Below, one piece after another: positions 25,311-33,881 of a DNA stretch of 64,000 nt. Numbering within the stretch: position 1 is the first letter of the stretch; every line of letters starts with the position of its first letter. The notes below the pieces were generated by a model that had not been told where the DNA came from, searched no databases, and saw only the letters and a list, made by a program, of their open reading frames with translations. The stretch spans positions 1 to 64,000 of the forward strand of contig NZ_JAOQJC010000015.1 of NCBI RefSeq assembly GCF_025567625.1, read 5' to 3'. Both the position numbers and the translations under genes were made by a program. This DNA is from Paenibacillus sp. J5C2022. Lineage in GTDB: Bacteria; Bacillota; Bacilli; Paenibacillales; Paenibacillaceae.

Positions 25311-25425
25311 GCAGGCGATGTGACCTCGGTTGGAGATAGGGAAGTATGCGAATGGCTGGCTGTAGGCGATGTGACCTCGGTTGGAAGTAGCAAAGTGTGC
25401 GAAAGGACGCCGCAAGGCGTCCTTT
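25311..25425. repeat. Two 51-bp direct repeats ending in a second copy of the terminator hairpin
   Basis: Units starting GCAGGCGATGTGACCTCGGT at 25311 and its variant at 25362 are exactly 51 bp apart. Directly after them AAAGGACGCCGCAAGGCG (25402-25419), completed by TCCTTT, repeats the hairpin of the preceding terminator. A diverged repeat-plus-hairpin of the same kind lies at 12789-12846. The stretch 25261-25499 holds no gene. Confidence 0.82.
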
Positions 25426-25499
25426 CCTGTGTCTTCGGGACGCCACAGCTCCTCGCCGACTGCTGCCATAACACTGTACACAGCTGCCCCGTGCTGAAA

Positions 25500-26687
25500 C
25501 TAATTTTCTTTCACCAGCCTATCGCTCCCGTCAAACACTACATCGATCTGCAGCACTTCGGAACGGCTGCCGATACGCATCGGCGGGCCCCAGAAACCGA
25601 AGCCCGACGAGACGATAGCGTGGAGACCGCCAATCTGCTTATACCCCCAGTCCAGCAGGAACATGCGGCGCGTAATCCAATGGTTCGGAGCCATCTGTCC
25701 ACGGTGCGTATGCCCTGACAAGCTGATATCGATGCCGTTCGCCGCGGCTTCCTCCAGACTGGAGGGCTGATGATCCATCAAAATAAGAGGCAAGCTGGCG
25801 TCAAACGGCTGCACGAGATCTTCCAGGGTGGCCCTTCCCGCTCCGCGACCGTCCTGCTGCCTGCCCATCCCCGCTGCAGCCTTGTCCTTGCGGCCAATGA
25901 CGATGAAGCTGTCGTCGATCACTTCGGCTTCATCCATAAGCACGCGAATGCCGATCGCATCCATCTCCGTCACGAATTCCGGCACCTTTCCTCCGATATA
26001 TTCATGGTTGCCCGTTACAGCGAACACGCCGAGCGGAGCATGAAGCCTTCCCAGCACTTCGGACATTCTCTTCTCCACATAGGGTTCCAGTTCATCGTCC
26101 AGAATATCTCCAGCGAGCAAAATAATGTCGGCCTCTATGTCATCGATCACCTTGAGCAACCGCTTCAAATGAGTCTTGCCGATGACTGTGCCCAGATGAA
26201 GATCGGATGCCATCGCGATTCGAAGTCCCGTTCGGGCCCCGGCATTCTTGTTCACCGTCACCTGATACTTGCGTATGACGGGATGCCATGCGTTCCAAGC
26301 GCCACGGAGCATAATAAGGATTAGCAGCGAAGCTGTAATGCCGCCTACCGTCGTCATATATACGGAATCAGGAGCGCCCGCCCACCGGAGAAGAAGAGCG
26401 GCGACGTTCGCGGCCGGGAGCAGAAGGATGGCGTATTGGAAGAAGCCGAACCAGTAAGCGCCCATGTACTTGACTGGCTGTGCAATGAAGCGCAAGCGCG
26501 TAGACTGTCCCATGCGCCCGATGATGTAACCGAACGCTAGCACGCCGATGACGATTCCATAGGGGAGAGGGGCCTTCCAGCCGGTTGTATGGGACAGGAA
26601 CAGCCAGACGTTCCATCCGATATAGAAGGTTAATGCGCCGTACACGATGAGAATACCGGCAAGCATTGCAGCGAAGCGTCGTCTCAT
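25500..26687 (-). CDS. Membrane-anchored calcineurin-like metallophosphoesterase, YkuE/YaeI-like
   Basis: Protein of 395 residues. Four or five hydrophobic helices in the first 130 residues anchor it, then a phosphoesterase domain follows with the metal blocks ASDLHLG, LLAGDILDDE, VTGNHEYIGG and SGHTHRGQ. The last motif and the GIRVLMDEAEVIDDSFIVIGRKD segment match the YkuE/YaeI group, implicated in lipid or cell-envelope phosphoester hydrolysis. The catalytic domain is probably cytoplasmic or at the membrane face; topology is not certain. Convergent with the secreted small-protein gene. No operon partner is visible. Confidence 0.9.
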   Translation of the reverse strand: MRRRFAAMLAGILIVYGALTFYIGWNVWLFLSHTTGWKAPLPYGIVIGVLAFGYIIGRMGQSTRLRFIAQPVKYMGAYWFGFFQYAILLLPAANVAALLLRWAGAPDSVYMTTVGGITASLLILIMLRGAWNAWHPVIRKYQVTVNKNAGARTGLRIAMASDLHLGTVIGKTHLKRLLKVIDDIEADIILLAGDILDDELEPYVEKRMSEVLGRLHAPLGVFAVTGNHEYIGGKVPEFVTEMDAIGIRVLMDEAEVIDDSFIVIGRKDKAAAGMGRQQDGRGAGRATLEDLVQPFDASLPLILMDHQPSSLEEAAANGIDISLSGHTHRGQMAPNHWITRRMFLLDWGYKQIGGLHAIVSSGFGFWGPPMRIGSRSEVLQIDVVFDGSDRLVKEN

Positions 26688-26896
26688 GGATTACATGTCT
26701 CCTTTACTGCTTAAATTAAAAGTACAGAAACGATCATACCATATTTTCCTTATCTTACGCATGAGAGGACACACTCTCCGAACACTCTTACGAATGTGTC
26801 ATGTTGAATGTAAGAAAGTTCGATGGTTGAAGTTTGCTCATTTCGCTATAATGTCAAAGTCAACATGAATAATCTTTGTTGCAACTGGAGGGTGTT

Positions 26897-27928
26897 ATGG
26901 GAAGCAATTCATTAAATCATAGGTTGGATGTGCTGGATTATTTGCGAGGTTTTGCGATGATCGGCATATTGTTTGTGAACGTTATTTTACTGCTGGACAT
27001 CGGTATGCCTGAAGCGGACACGCCGGGAGAGATGTATCAGAAATTCCTCTATTTGTTCGTAGAAGCAAGGTTTTTCAGTATATTCTCCTTCCTGTTCGGC
27101 GTAGGCTTTTACCTTTTCATATCCCGAGCGAATGCCAAAGGGAATAACGGCTACCTGTTATTTTTGATACGAGTGGGGTTATTGTTCTTATTTGGTCTTG
27201 CGCACGTATTTTTCAATTCCGGAGAGGCATTGATGCCGTATGCGGTGTTCGGCGCTTTGCTGCTGCCGCTATACAAGGCAAGGAGAGAGTTCAAGCTGGC
27301 GGCCGGACTGCTTATTACTGCGGTATGCGCTATTACGGGACAGAAGCTTCTGTTGGTGCCGGGCTTCATGCTGCTGGGCATGGCTGCAGGGGAATATCGC
27401 GTCTTTGAGGATATCGGGCGGAAGCGCAAGGGTTGGGCCGTATTTACGCTTATTATGCTGCTGCTTGGGGCCGCAGGCCTGTACTATCAATACTCATTGG
27501 CGCCTGGGCAACCGTTCTCGTATATGGTCGTAGAAGGCGTTGACGATCCCATGGTGATTAAGGCAAGTCAATTCATTCAAGCGGGACTGCTTGTTACTCC
27601 CGTCGTGACGGGAGTTTATATCGGTGCCTTCGTCATGCTTATGGGCAGCCCGGTGTTCAGGCGCCTGCTAAGTCCGCTTCGCGATTACGGAAGAATGGCG
27701 CTTACGAATTACATCGGCCAGACATTTCTTGTTCTGCTTGCGGGACAACTGTTCGGCTATTCCGGCAGTATCGGATTAATGGAGTCGTTATGGCTTGTTC
27801 TTGTCATTCATGGCTTACAAGTGACGGCTAGCGTCGTCTGGTTACGATTGTTCGCGATGGGCCCGCTTGAGTGGTTATGGAGAGCGGGAACATACCGGAA
27901 GCTTCCGCAGCTGCGGAAGCAGCGCTAG
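26897..27928 (+). CDS. DUF418/YeiB-family membrane protein
   Basis: Polytopic membrane protein of 343 residues from ATG 26897; GGAGGG lies four bases upstream, whereas the upstream TTG has no site. The N-terminus RLDVLDYLRGFAMIGILFVNV is the classic DUF418/DUF1624 start, and the C-terminal DUF418 core contains LRDYGRMALTNYIGQTFLVL. About nine helices. Homologues are annotated as putative transporters or acyltransferase-like proteins; none has an established reaction. Its end lies about 90 bp before topB on the same strand. Confidence 0.88.
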   Translation: MGSNSLNHRLDVLDYLRGFAMIGILFVNVILLLDIGMPEADTPGEMYQKFLYLFVEARFFSIFSFLFGVGFYLFISRANAKGNNGYLLFLIRVGLLFLFGLAHVFFNSGEALMPYAVFGALLLPLYKARREFKLAAGLLITAVCAITGQKLLLVPGFMLLGMAAGEYRVFEDIGRKRKGWAVFTLIMLLLGAAGLYYQYSLAPGQPFSYMVVEGVDDPMVIKASQFIQAGLLVTPVVTGVYIGAFVMLMGSPVFRRLLSPLRDYGRMALTNYIGQTFLVLLAGQLFGYSGSIGLMESLWLVLVIHGLQVTASVVWLRLFAMGPLEWLWRAGTYRKLPQLRKQR

Positions 27929-28014
27929 TTCAGAATGATGCTGCCGGCATTGCGCACGCATGGCTCATATGGTATTGTCTCCATAACGACAGTGGGATTG
28001 GAGCGAGAAGACAT

Positions 28015-30165
28015 ATGAAGTCATTGGTATTGGCGGAGAAGCCAAGCGTCGCCAAGGAAATTGCGAGAGTGCTGGGCTGCAAGGGGAAGAACAAGAGCTA
28101 CATCGAGGGGCCCCAATATGTGGTGACCTGGGCGCTCGGGCATCTCGTCGAACTGGCGGAGCCGGAGGATTACGACAAGAAATACCGGACGTGGAACCTG
28201 GAGGACTTGCCCCTGCTCCCCGAGAAGATGAATATTAAAATGATGAAGGAGACGTCGCATCAATTCAAATCGATCGCTTCGCTGTGCAAGCGAAACGATA
28301 TCGGGGAATTGATTATCGCGACGGATGCCGGAAGGGAAGGGGAGCTGGTTGCCCGCTGGATTATGGAGCTGGTGCACTGGCGCAAGCCGTTCAAGCGACT
28401 GTGGATATCCTCCCAGACGGACAAGGCGATCAAGGATGGCTTCAACAGCTTGAAGCCGGGCAAGGATTACAATCATCTGTATGCGTCGGCCGTATGCCGC
28501 GCCGAGGCGGATTGGCTGATCGGCCTGAACATGACTCGGGCGTTGACGTGCAAATATAACGCCCAGTTGGCGGCCGGCCGGGTTCAGACGCCTACGCTGG
28601 GAATGATGATGGACCGCGAGCGGGAGATCGAGGACTTCAAGTCCAAGCCCTATTGGACGGTATCGGCGAGCTTCGGCAGCTTCTCCGGACAGTGGCGCTC
28701 CGGTGACGGTCAGGAAGCCAGACTGTGGAGCAAGGAGGAAGCGGATGCCGTAGCCGCTCGAGTGAACAAGGCCGCATTGGCGAAGGTGGAACGACTGAAG
28801 ACAACCCAGCGCTCGGAGCCGCATCCGCATGCGTACGATCTGACGGAGCTGCAGCGGGATGCGAACAAGCGTCTCGGCTTCTCGGCGAAGCAGACGTCCA
28901 ACGTGCTGCAGAGATTATACGAACAGCATAAGCTGGTGACATATCCGCGTACGGATTCCAGGTATTTGTCAAGCGATATGGCGCCGACGTTGAAGGGGCG
29001 GCTGGAGAGCGTCGCGGTCGGTCCTTATGCGTCGCTGGCGCGAAAGGCGCTGCGCAAGCCGCTTGCCATCACGAAGCGGATCGTCGACGACAACAAGGTC
29101 AGCGACCATCACGCAATCATTCCGACAGAGCAATACGTACAATTGAATGCGCTCGGCAATGACGAGAGAAGATTGTACGATCTGATCGTGCGCCGCTTCA
29201 TAGCGCTGTTCTACGAGCCGTATCGTTATGACGAGACGAGTGTCGTGCTGGCTGTCGCCAGCGACCGCTTCTACGCCAAGGGCAAGATTGAGAAGGATGC
29301 CGGATGGAAGGAACTGTATGGCAGCAACTACACGGATGACGACGAGGATGAAGACGATGACCGCGGCGGCCGCGAGGAGCGGCAGCAGGCGCAGTTGCTT
29401 CCCGCGATGACGCAAGGTGGCGGAATTCCGCTCAAGGGAGCGTCCGTGAAGGAGCTGCGGACATTGCCGCCGGCTCGGTATACGGAAGCGACGCTGCTGT
29501 CCAGGATGGAGAAGCACAGTCTTGGCACTCCCGCGACTCGGGCCGACATTATTGAGAAGCTGCTGTCAACCGATACGATTGAGCGGACACGGAATCAGCT
29601 CGTGCCGACGGGCAAGGGCAAGCAGCTGATCGAGCTTGTCGTCGACGAGCTGCGCAGTCCGGAATTGACCGCGAAGTGGGAGAATGAGCTGGAGCGGATC
29701 TCCAAGGGGAAGGGCGATGCCAAGTCGTTCATGCGCGGTATTCGCGGGCAAGCGGAGAAGTGGGTGGCGGAAGTGAAGCGGGAGACGAAGGAGTACAAGC
29801 CGCATAACTTGACGCATTCGAAATGCCCGGATTGCGGAAAGCCGCTGATGGAGGTTAACAGCAAGCGGGGCAAATCCCTTGTCTGCTCCGACCGGGAGTG
29901 CAGTTATCGTCGTGCGGCGGAGCCAGTGAAGCTGAACAAGCGCTGTCCGCAGTGTCATAAGAAGATGGATCTGCGGGACGGCAAGGCGGGCAAGTTCGCG
30001 CAATGCAAGCCGTGCAATGTTATCGAGATGCTGGAGGATAAGAACAGCGCTCGTATGAATAAGCGCGAACAGCATAAGCTGGTTCAGAAGTACAGCGACA
30101 ACGCGCCTCTGACGAACAGTCTGGCCGACAAGCTGAAAGCGGCGCTCGAGAATAAGGGCGATTAA
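28015..30165 (+). CDS. topB: DNA topoisomerase III, type IA
   Basis: Decatenates and relaxes DNA through a 5'-phosphotyrosyl intermediate. Started at ATG 28015 it has 716 residues and begins with the TOPRIM signature MKSLVLAEKPSVAKEIARVLG. The catalytic tyrosine is Y310 in VTYPRTDSRYLSS, and HHAIIPTEQ and SRMEKHSLGTPATRADIIEKL follow. A C-terminal zinc-ribbon pair (CPDCGKPL...CSDREC and CPQCHKK...CKPC) resembles Bacillus TopB. An acidic insert, DDDEDEDDDRGGRE, near residue 440 is unusual. An upstream in-frame extension overlapping the DUF418 gene lacks a ribosome site and is rejected. Confidence 0.97.
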   Translation: MKSLVLAEKPSVAKEIARVLGCKGKNKSYIEGPQYVVTWALGHLVELAEPEDYDKKYRTWNLEDLPLLPEKMNIKMMKETSHQFKSIASLCKRNDIGELIIATDAGREGELVARWIMELVHWRKPFKRLWISSQTDKAIKDGFNSLKPGKDYNHLYASAVCRAEADWLIGLNMTRALTCKYNAQLAAGRVQTPTLGMMMDREREIEDFKSKPYWTVSASFGSFSGQWRSGDGQEARLWSKEEADAVAARVNKAALAKVERLKTTQRSEPHPHAYDLTELQRDANKRLGFSAKQTSNVLQRLYEQHKLVTYPRTDSRYLSSDMAPTLKGRLESVAVGPYASLARKALRKPLAITKRIVDDNKVSDHHAIIPTEQYVQLNALGNDERRLYDLIVRRFIALFYEPYRYDETSVVLAVASDRFYAKGKIEKDAGWKELYGSNYTDDDEDEDDDRGGREERQQAQLLPAMTQGGGIPLKGASVKELRTLPPARYTEATLLSRMEKHSLGTPATRADIIEKLLSTDTIERTRNQLVPTGKGKQLIELVVDELRSPELTAKWENELERISKGKGDAKSFMRGIRGQAEKWVAEVKRETKEYKPHNLTHSKCPDCGKPLMEVNSKRGKSLVCSDRECSYRRAAEPVKLNKRCPQCHKKMDLRDGKAGKFAQCKPCNVIEMLEDKNSARMNKREQHKLVQKYSDNAPLTNSLADKLKAALENKGD

Positions 30166-30204
30166 TTCGGCTTTTGCCTGACATTCATATGCAAGTGTGG
30201 CCGA

Positions 30205-30253
30205 AGCTCGGCCGCAAGCCGGACCCGTTCGGCTTGCGGACTGGGCTTTTTTT
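30205..30253 (+). terminator. Terminator after topB
   Basis: CCGCAAGCC (30212-30220) pairs with GGCTTGCGG (30231-30239); partial pairing continues outward and TTTTTTTT follows at 30246-30253. The 51-bp repeat array starts 14 bp later. Confidence 0.85.
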
Positions 30254-30266
30254 AATGATGGGGGCC

Positions 30267-30860
30267 CGTGTGCGAGCCGAATTAGTGTATGAATCCTACA
30301 TTGGAGCGCCGAAAAGTGGTGTGCGAGCCGAATTAGTGTATGAATCCTACATTGGAGCGCCGAAAAGTGGTGTGCGAGCCGAATTAGTGTATGAATCCTA
30401 CACTGGAGCGTCGAAAAGTGGTGTGCGAGCCGAAATAGTGTATGAATCCTACATTGGAGCGCTGAAAAGTGGTGTGCGAGCCGAATTAGTGTATGAATCC
30501 TACATTGGAGCGCCGAAAAGTGGTGTGCGAGCCGAATTAGTGTATGAATCCTACACTGGAGCGCCGAAAAGTGGTGTGCGAGCCGAATTCGTGTATGAAT
30601 CCTACATTGGAGCGCCGAAAAGTGGTGTGCGAGCCGAATTAGTGTATGAATCCTACACTGGAGCGCCGAAAAGTGGTGTGCGAGCCGAATTAGTGTATGA
30701 ATCCTACATTGGAGCGCCGAAAAGTGGTGTGCAAGCCGAATTAGTGTATGAATCCTACACTGGAGCGCCGAAAAGTGGTGTGCAAGCCGAATTAGTGTAT
30801 GAATCCTACACTGGAGTGCCGAAAAGTGGTGTGCGAGCCGAATTAGTGTATGAATCCTCA
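30267..30860. repeat. 51-bp tandem repeat, 11 full copies plus a partial copy
   Basis: Units start at 30267, 30318, 30369 and every 51 bp to 30828. The core is GTGTGCGAGCCGAATTAGTG followed by TATGAATCCTACATTGGAG and CGCCGAAAAGTG. Copies differ at a few sites, mainly ACATT/ACACT. Because 51 is divisible by three, reading frames stay open on both strands (a 17-residue repeat either way), but these long frames lack ribosome sites and are treated as artefacts. A single diverged copy sits near 12699. The interval 30166-31076 otherwise holds two hairpins and no gene. Confidence 0.95.
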
Positions 30861-30922
30861 TATATCAAGTGTATAAGTTCCGGGTTCCCCCGGAAAGTAC
30901 CAGTGCAAGCTTCGATGCAAAG

Positions 30923-30942
30923 CCCCACTTTGTGGGGTTATT
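30923..30942 (+). terminator. Hairpin with short T-rich tail after the 51-bp array
   Basis: CCCCAC-TTT-GTGGGG (30923-30937) followed by TTATT. Possibly a second topB terminator separated from the first by repeat expansion. The left arm plus loop, GCCCCACTTTGTG, recurs at 12690 directly joined to a 51-bp repeat copy. Confidence 0.5.
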
Positions 30943-31076
30943 CAGCATCCCGGGGAGGAAGGCTGCCGGCATTAAGCAGTAGTCCCTCCCTGACAATCAT
31001 CCAAGCTTCGCGACTCCTTCCGCCATATATTGTATAGATAGGTTGTACACTATGGCGGCAGGAAGGAGCATACGCA

Positions 31077-31808
31077 ATGAAGGTGTTGCAAGGATTGCAA
31101 GGTCTATTGCAAGGAGGCTACCAGCTTCATAAAGCGCCCCCCAACCATGGAGGGCGACAGCTTGCCAGCAAATGGGCGAAGACGGAAGCGCTGATGTCCC
31201 ATCCCGGCATCGTGCCGCACATTCCTCCAACGAGGCGCTATTCGCCGGATCAGCTCAGAAGCATGCTGGACGTTCATGGCATGGTCGTCATCAAGCCGAT
31301 CGTCGGCTCGGGAGGGAGCGGGGTCATCAAGGTAACGCGCACAGCACAGGGATATGCCTATACATTGAGAGATCAAACGAATCGCTTTGCAAGCTTCGAA
31401 GCACTTGCAGCGGCATTGAAGGGGAAGACGGGCCGAAGAAATTATTTGATTCAGAAAGGAATCGCATTGGCAACGGTGAACGGAAGACCGATCGATTATC
31501 GGGTGAAATATGTGAAGACGAACGGAAGGTGGGAATACCGCTCGTTAGTAGGGCGTATTGCGAGACGCGGCTTGTTCGTGACGAATCTGTGCCAGGGCGG
31601 TGACATGGTGCTGGCGGGCGAGGGAATTCGCGCATCATTCGGGCCGGCCCATGTGAAGGCGAAGAAGCACAAGCTGAGAGAGCTAACCGTAATGTGCACA
31701 AGAGTGCTGGAGCAGCGTTTCCCTGGCGTGACTCATCTTGGCTTCGATTATGGCATCGACAAGCAGGGCAGAGTGTGGATATTCGAAGTTAATACGAGGC
31801 CGCAATAG
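31077..31808 (+). CDS. YheC/YheD-like ATP-grasp protein, spore-coat associated family
   Basis: Protein of 243 residues. KWAKTEALMSHPGIVPHIPPT, VVIKPIVGSGGSGVIKV and the C-terminal HLGFDYGIDKQGRVWIFEVNTRPQ (metal/ATP-binding glutamate and asparagine) place it in the YheC/YheD family of ATP-grasp proteins. Bacillus members are found on the endospore. Many family members are longer, about 360-450 residues; this one is essentially just the ATP-grasp core and lacks the usual N-terminal domain. GGAAGGAG lies eight bases before the ATG. The ligase reaction is unknown. Confidence 0.85.
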   Translation: MKVLQGLQGLLQGGYQLHKAPPNHGGRQLASKWAKTEALMSHPGIVPHIPPTRRYSPDQLRSMLDVHGMVVIKPIVGSGGSGVIKVTRTAQGYAYTLRDQTNRFASFEALAAALKGKTGRRNYLIQKGIALATVNGRPIDYRVKYVKTNGRWEYRSLVGRIARRGLFVTNLCQGGDMVLAGEGIRASFGPAHVKAKKHKLRELTVMCTRVLEQRFPGVTHLGFDYGIDKQGRVWIFEVNTRPQ

Positions 31809-31837
31809 CGTCATAGCCAGGCCAGCTAGTATATAAG

Positions 31838-31930
31838 CATCGATTGGGACGCCGAAAGCAGCTGCCAGGGAGGTAGTAGGGAGTGAAGGCATCGGTTGGA
31901 GCGCCGGAAGTAGCTGCGTAAGCACCTGCA
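31838..31930. repeat. Two diverged 51-bp repeats
   Basis: GCATCGATTGGGACGCCGAA at 31838 and its variant GCATCGGTTGGAGCGCCGGA at 31889 are 51 bp apart, followed in both by AGCAGCTG/AGTAGCTG. Period and the GGAGCGCCG core link them to the array at 30267-30860. They lie just after the YheC/D-like stop. Confidence 0.65.
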
Positions 31931-32025
31931 TGGTGGACGCGGTTTCTTAACGCCGTTAAAATATTCCATTAATAGTTTTCTATCAATCTATTAAAGTTTT
32001 TTATAGATAAAAGCACTTGATATGA

Positions 32026-32124
32026 TGTGGATAAGTCTGTCCACAATATCCACCGCGCTATTCCTTATCATTCGACTGCTATGCACAAGTCATTCACAGA
32101 CTATCCACATTTTGGTGTGAATAA
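32026..32124. promoter_or_regulatory. DnaA-box cluster upstream of sda
   Basis: TGTGGATAA (32026-32034) is a perfect DnaA box on the minus strand. CTATCCACA (32101-32109, plus) and TGTGAATAA (32116-32124, minus) match 8 of 9. Further 7-of-9 matches lie at about 32037-32045, 32046-32054 and 32091-32099. In B. subtilis sda transcription is activated by DnaA through such a cluster. No dnaA or dnaN gene is nearby, so this is not read as oriC. Confidence 0.85.
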
Positions 32125-32132
32125 GAGGTGAG

Positions 32133-32162
32133 TTGTCCCCCTATTATGAGCCATGCTACGAT
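32133..32162 (+). promoter_or_regulatory. Predicted sda promoter
   Basis: TTGTCC (32133-32138), an 18-bp spacer and TACGAT (32157-32162), directly downstream of the DnaA boxes and 44 bp before the sda start. Confidence 0.5.
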
Positions 32163-32205
32163 AAGAACAGGCCGTTAAGGGAATAATAGGAAAGGGGGAG
32201 AAGGG

Positions 32206-32349
32206 ATGGATCAGCTCTCTGACAAGCTTCTGATTGATACGTATTATGCTGCGATCGAATACAAACTGGAGGCCGAATTTATTCGCATGCTTGCATTCGA
32301 GATGAAACGCAGAGGACTGGAAGCCAAGGATCAAAGGCATTCTGCCTGA
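32206..32349 (+). CDS. sda: Sda, checkpoint inhibitor of sporulation histidine kinase
   Basis: Small protein of 47 residues beginning MDQLSDKLLIDTYYAAIEYK and continuing LEAEFIRMLAFEMKRRGL. It matches the Bacillus Sda pattern (LSDELLIESYFKA, then FIELIENEIKRRSL), a two-helix hairpin that binds the dimerisation domain of KinA and blocks its autophosphorylation, delaying sporulation when replication initiation is disturbed. AAAGGGGGAGAAGGG precedes the ATG. A DnaA-box cluster lies upstream, as in B. subtilis, so the replication-to-sporulation link appears conserved. Too short for many gene finders. Convergent with the zinc-ribbon gene 48 bp away. Confidence 0.92.
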   Translation: MDQLSDKLLIDTYYAAIEYKLEAEFIRMLAFEMKRRGLEAKDQRHSA

Positions 32350-32397
32350 AGGACTACCAACAAGCCGTCTTATCTTGTAGCAGTGCAGCTATAGCAG

Positions 32398-32646
32398 CTA
32401 CAATCGCCATAAGGCGATTGCAACCTCATGGTACTCTCCGCAGACTTTGCAGCAAAAGAGATGACGACATATTTGCTCAGAGTCATCAGTTGCAGATCGC
32501 ATGGACGAACCAGCCTCCAGAGCAGGTTCATATGGAGAATACGGACCTACCCAATCCGCAACTCTCCCGCAATCCGCGACTTCTTCACCACAGACGGAAC
32601 AATTCTCCTGAACCGTTCTTAATCCATTGCATATAGGACAAAACAT
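32398..32646 (-). CDS. Small zinc-ribbon protein of unknown function
   Basis: Protein of 82 residues from ATG 32646, with AAGGAGG eight bases upstream; the longer frame starting at 32742 has no ribosome site. Three CxxC pairs are visible: MFCPICNG, CSVCGEE and, near the C-terminus, FCCKVCGEYH. They form one or two zinc ribbons of rubredoxin type. The middle (VADWVGPYSPYEP) is conserved-looking. Function unknown; such proteins may be redox or nucleic-acid adaptors. Its ribosome site is buried in a long predicted stem just upstream (32647-32719). It follows the YumC-like gene on the same strand after 108 bp. Confidence 0.8.
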   Translation of the reverse strand: MFCPICNGLRTVQENCSVCGEEVADCGRVADWVGPYSPYEPALEAGSSMRSATDDSEQICRHLFCCKVCGEYHEVAIALWRL

Positions 32647-32719
32647 AAGGGTATCCTCCTTGGAGCACCAGTCTGACGGACAAGACCGGCAACGAATGAG
32701 CCAAGAATAGGATACCCTT
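32647..32719 (-). promoter_or_regulatory. Structured leader sequestering the zinc-ribbon ribosome site
   Basis: On the minus strand AAGGGTATCC (32719-32710) pairs with GGATACCCTT (32656-32647), and CTTGG (32705-32701) with CCAAG (32663-32659). Inside, CCGGTCT/AGACTGG (32689-32683/32674-32668) forms a second helix with a T-rich loop. The SD AAGGAGG (32661-32655) lies within the closing stem, directly before the ATG. It could be a terminator of the preceding reductase gene, a translational switch, or both. Confidence 0.6.
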
Positions 32720-32754
32720 TTATTGTATAAACGATGAGCCATGCCTATCCTAAT

Positions 32755-33777
32755 TTACAGCTTCATGTTGCTGCTGTGACCGGGGGACAGCTTGGCGCTT
32801 GGATCAATGTATACTTTCGCATTGTTGATTGCCGTAGGCGCTTCGCCGAATCCGACCGCTATGAGCTTCAGCTTGCCGGGATAGGTGGTAATGTCGCCTG
32901 CCGCGAAAATGCCGGGGATACTGGTCTGCATCCTCGTATCGACTACGATGGAATTGCTGTCGATCTGGATGCCCCACTCCGCAATCGGCCCCAGCGAGGA
33001 GACGAAGCCGAAGTTGACGATGACATCATCCACTTCGATGATCTCGGCTTCACCGGATTTCACATCGGTTATCGTCACTTTCTCGATCCTGCCGTCTACA
33101 CCATGAAGCGCCGTAATCTCCTTCGGCGTCATTACTTGAACGCGTGATTGCATCAGGTTCTCTACACTATGCTCGTGTGCGCGGAACTTGTCGCGGCGAT
33201 GCACAAGCTTGACGCTGGCGGCGATCGGCTCCAACATAAGCGACCAGTCTACGGCGGAATCACCGCCACCGCTAATCAAGACATGCTTGTCTTTGAACCG
33301 TTGCAGATCGCCTACGAAATAATGAAGGTTGGTCTTCTCGAACGATTCCGCTTCCGGCATCGTCAATTTTCTCGGCGAGAACGCGCCGACGCCAGCCGTA
33401 ATGATGACAGCTTTGGCATGATGCGTTCTTTTGTCGGTTATGACCTCGAACAGCCGCTCGTCGCGTTTAACGACGTTGACGACTTTTTCCTCCAGGCAAA
33501 CCTCCGGATTGAATAGTCCGATTTGCTCCTTTAGCCGGTCAACCAGCTCCTGAGCCGTTACTTTCGGGAACCCGGCGACATCATATATATACTTCTCAGG
33601 ATACAGAGCGGCAAGCTGCCCGCCTAACTGAGGCATGCTTTCAATGATTTTGACAGACGCCTGCCGCATTCCTCCGTAGAATGCCGCGAACATTCCGGCC
33701 GGTCCTCCGCCAATTATAATGATATCTGCAATATTGTTGTCCAATAATTCTGAGTTTGGCAAATACAGCACCTCCAT
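32755..33777 (-). CDS. Ferredoxin/flavodoxin-NADP+ reductase, YumC type
   Basis: FAD- and NADP-binding flavoprotein of 340 residues, thioredoxin-reductase-like but without the CxxC redox motif, as expected for YumC-type ferredoxin-NADP reductases. Visible are [19 protein letters not shown] (FAD, about 18-36), the NADPH-binding [15 protein letters not shown] (about 165-180) with downstream [13 protein letters not shown], and [26 protein letters not shown] (second FAD site). It transfers electrons between NADPH and ferredoxin or flavodoxin. Divergent from ndh; in B. subtilis yumC also lies by an NADH dehydrogenase-like gene, yumB. Motif support is strong; the physiological partner is not shown. 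Confidence 0.92.
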   Translation of the reverse strand: MEVLYLPNSELLDNNIADIIIIGGGPAGMFAAFYGGMRQASVKIIESMPQLGGQLAALYPEKYIYDVAGFPKVTAQELVDRLKEQIGLFNPEVCLEEKVVNVVKRDERLFEVITDKRTHHAKAVIITAGVGAFSPRKLTMPEAESFEKTNLHYFVGDLQRFKDKHVLISGGGDSAVDWSLMLEPIAASVKLVHRRDKFRAHEHSVENLMQSRVQVMTPKEITALHGVDGRIEKVTITDVKSGEAEIIEVDDVIVNFGFVSSLGPIAEWGIQIDSNSIVVDTRMQTSIPGIFAAGDITTYPGKLKLIAVGFGEAPTAINNAKVYIDPSAKLSPGHSSNMKL

Positions 33778-33881
33778 CTCGATTGATAATATCTGGGTAC
33801 GCTATCCATTATAAGCTTTCGCATCGCGAGAGGGAAATCTTTTATTGTGCACAATGCTGAACATTTTCGTACATTTTACTC

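Noticed and set aside
27871..28014. Upstream extension of topoisomerase III
   Set aside because: It overlaps the DUF418 gene and lacks a ribosome site; MKSLVLAEKPS at 28015 is the conserved family start.
30174..30861. Long repeat-protein frames on both strands
   Set aside because: They arise from a 51-bp repeat whose length is divisible by three; no ribosome site, no signal, and substitutions ignore codon position.
32026..32124. Chromosomal replication origin
   Set aside because: The DnaA boxes are next to sda, not dnaA/dnaN, and no AT-rich unwinding region with DnaA-trio pattern was recognised.
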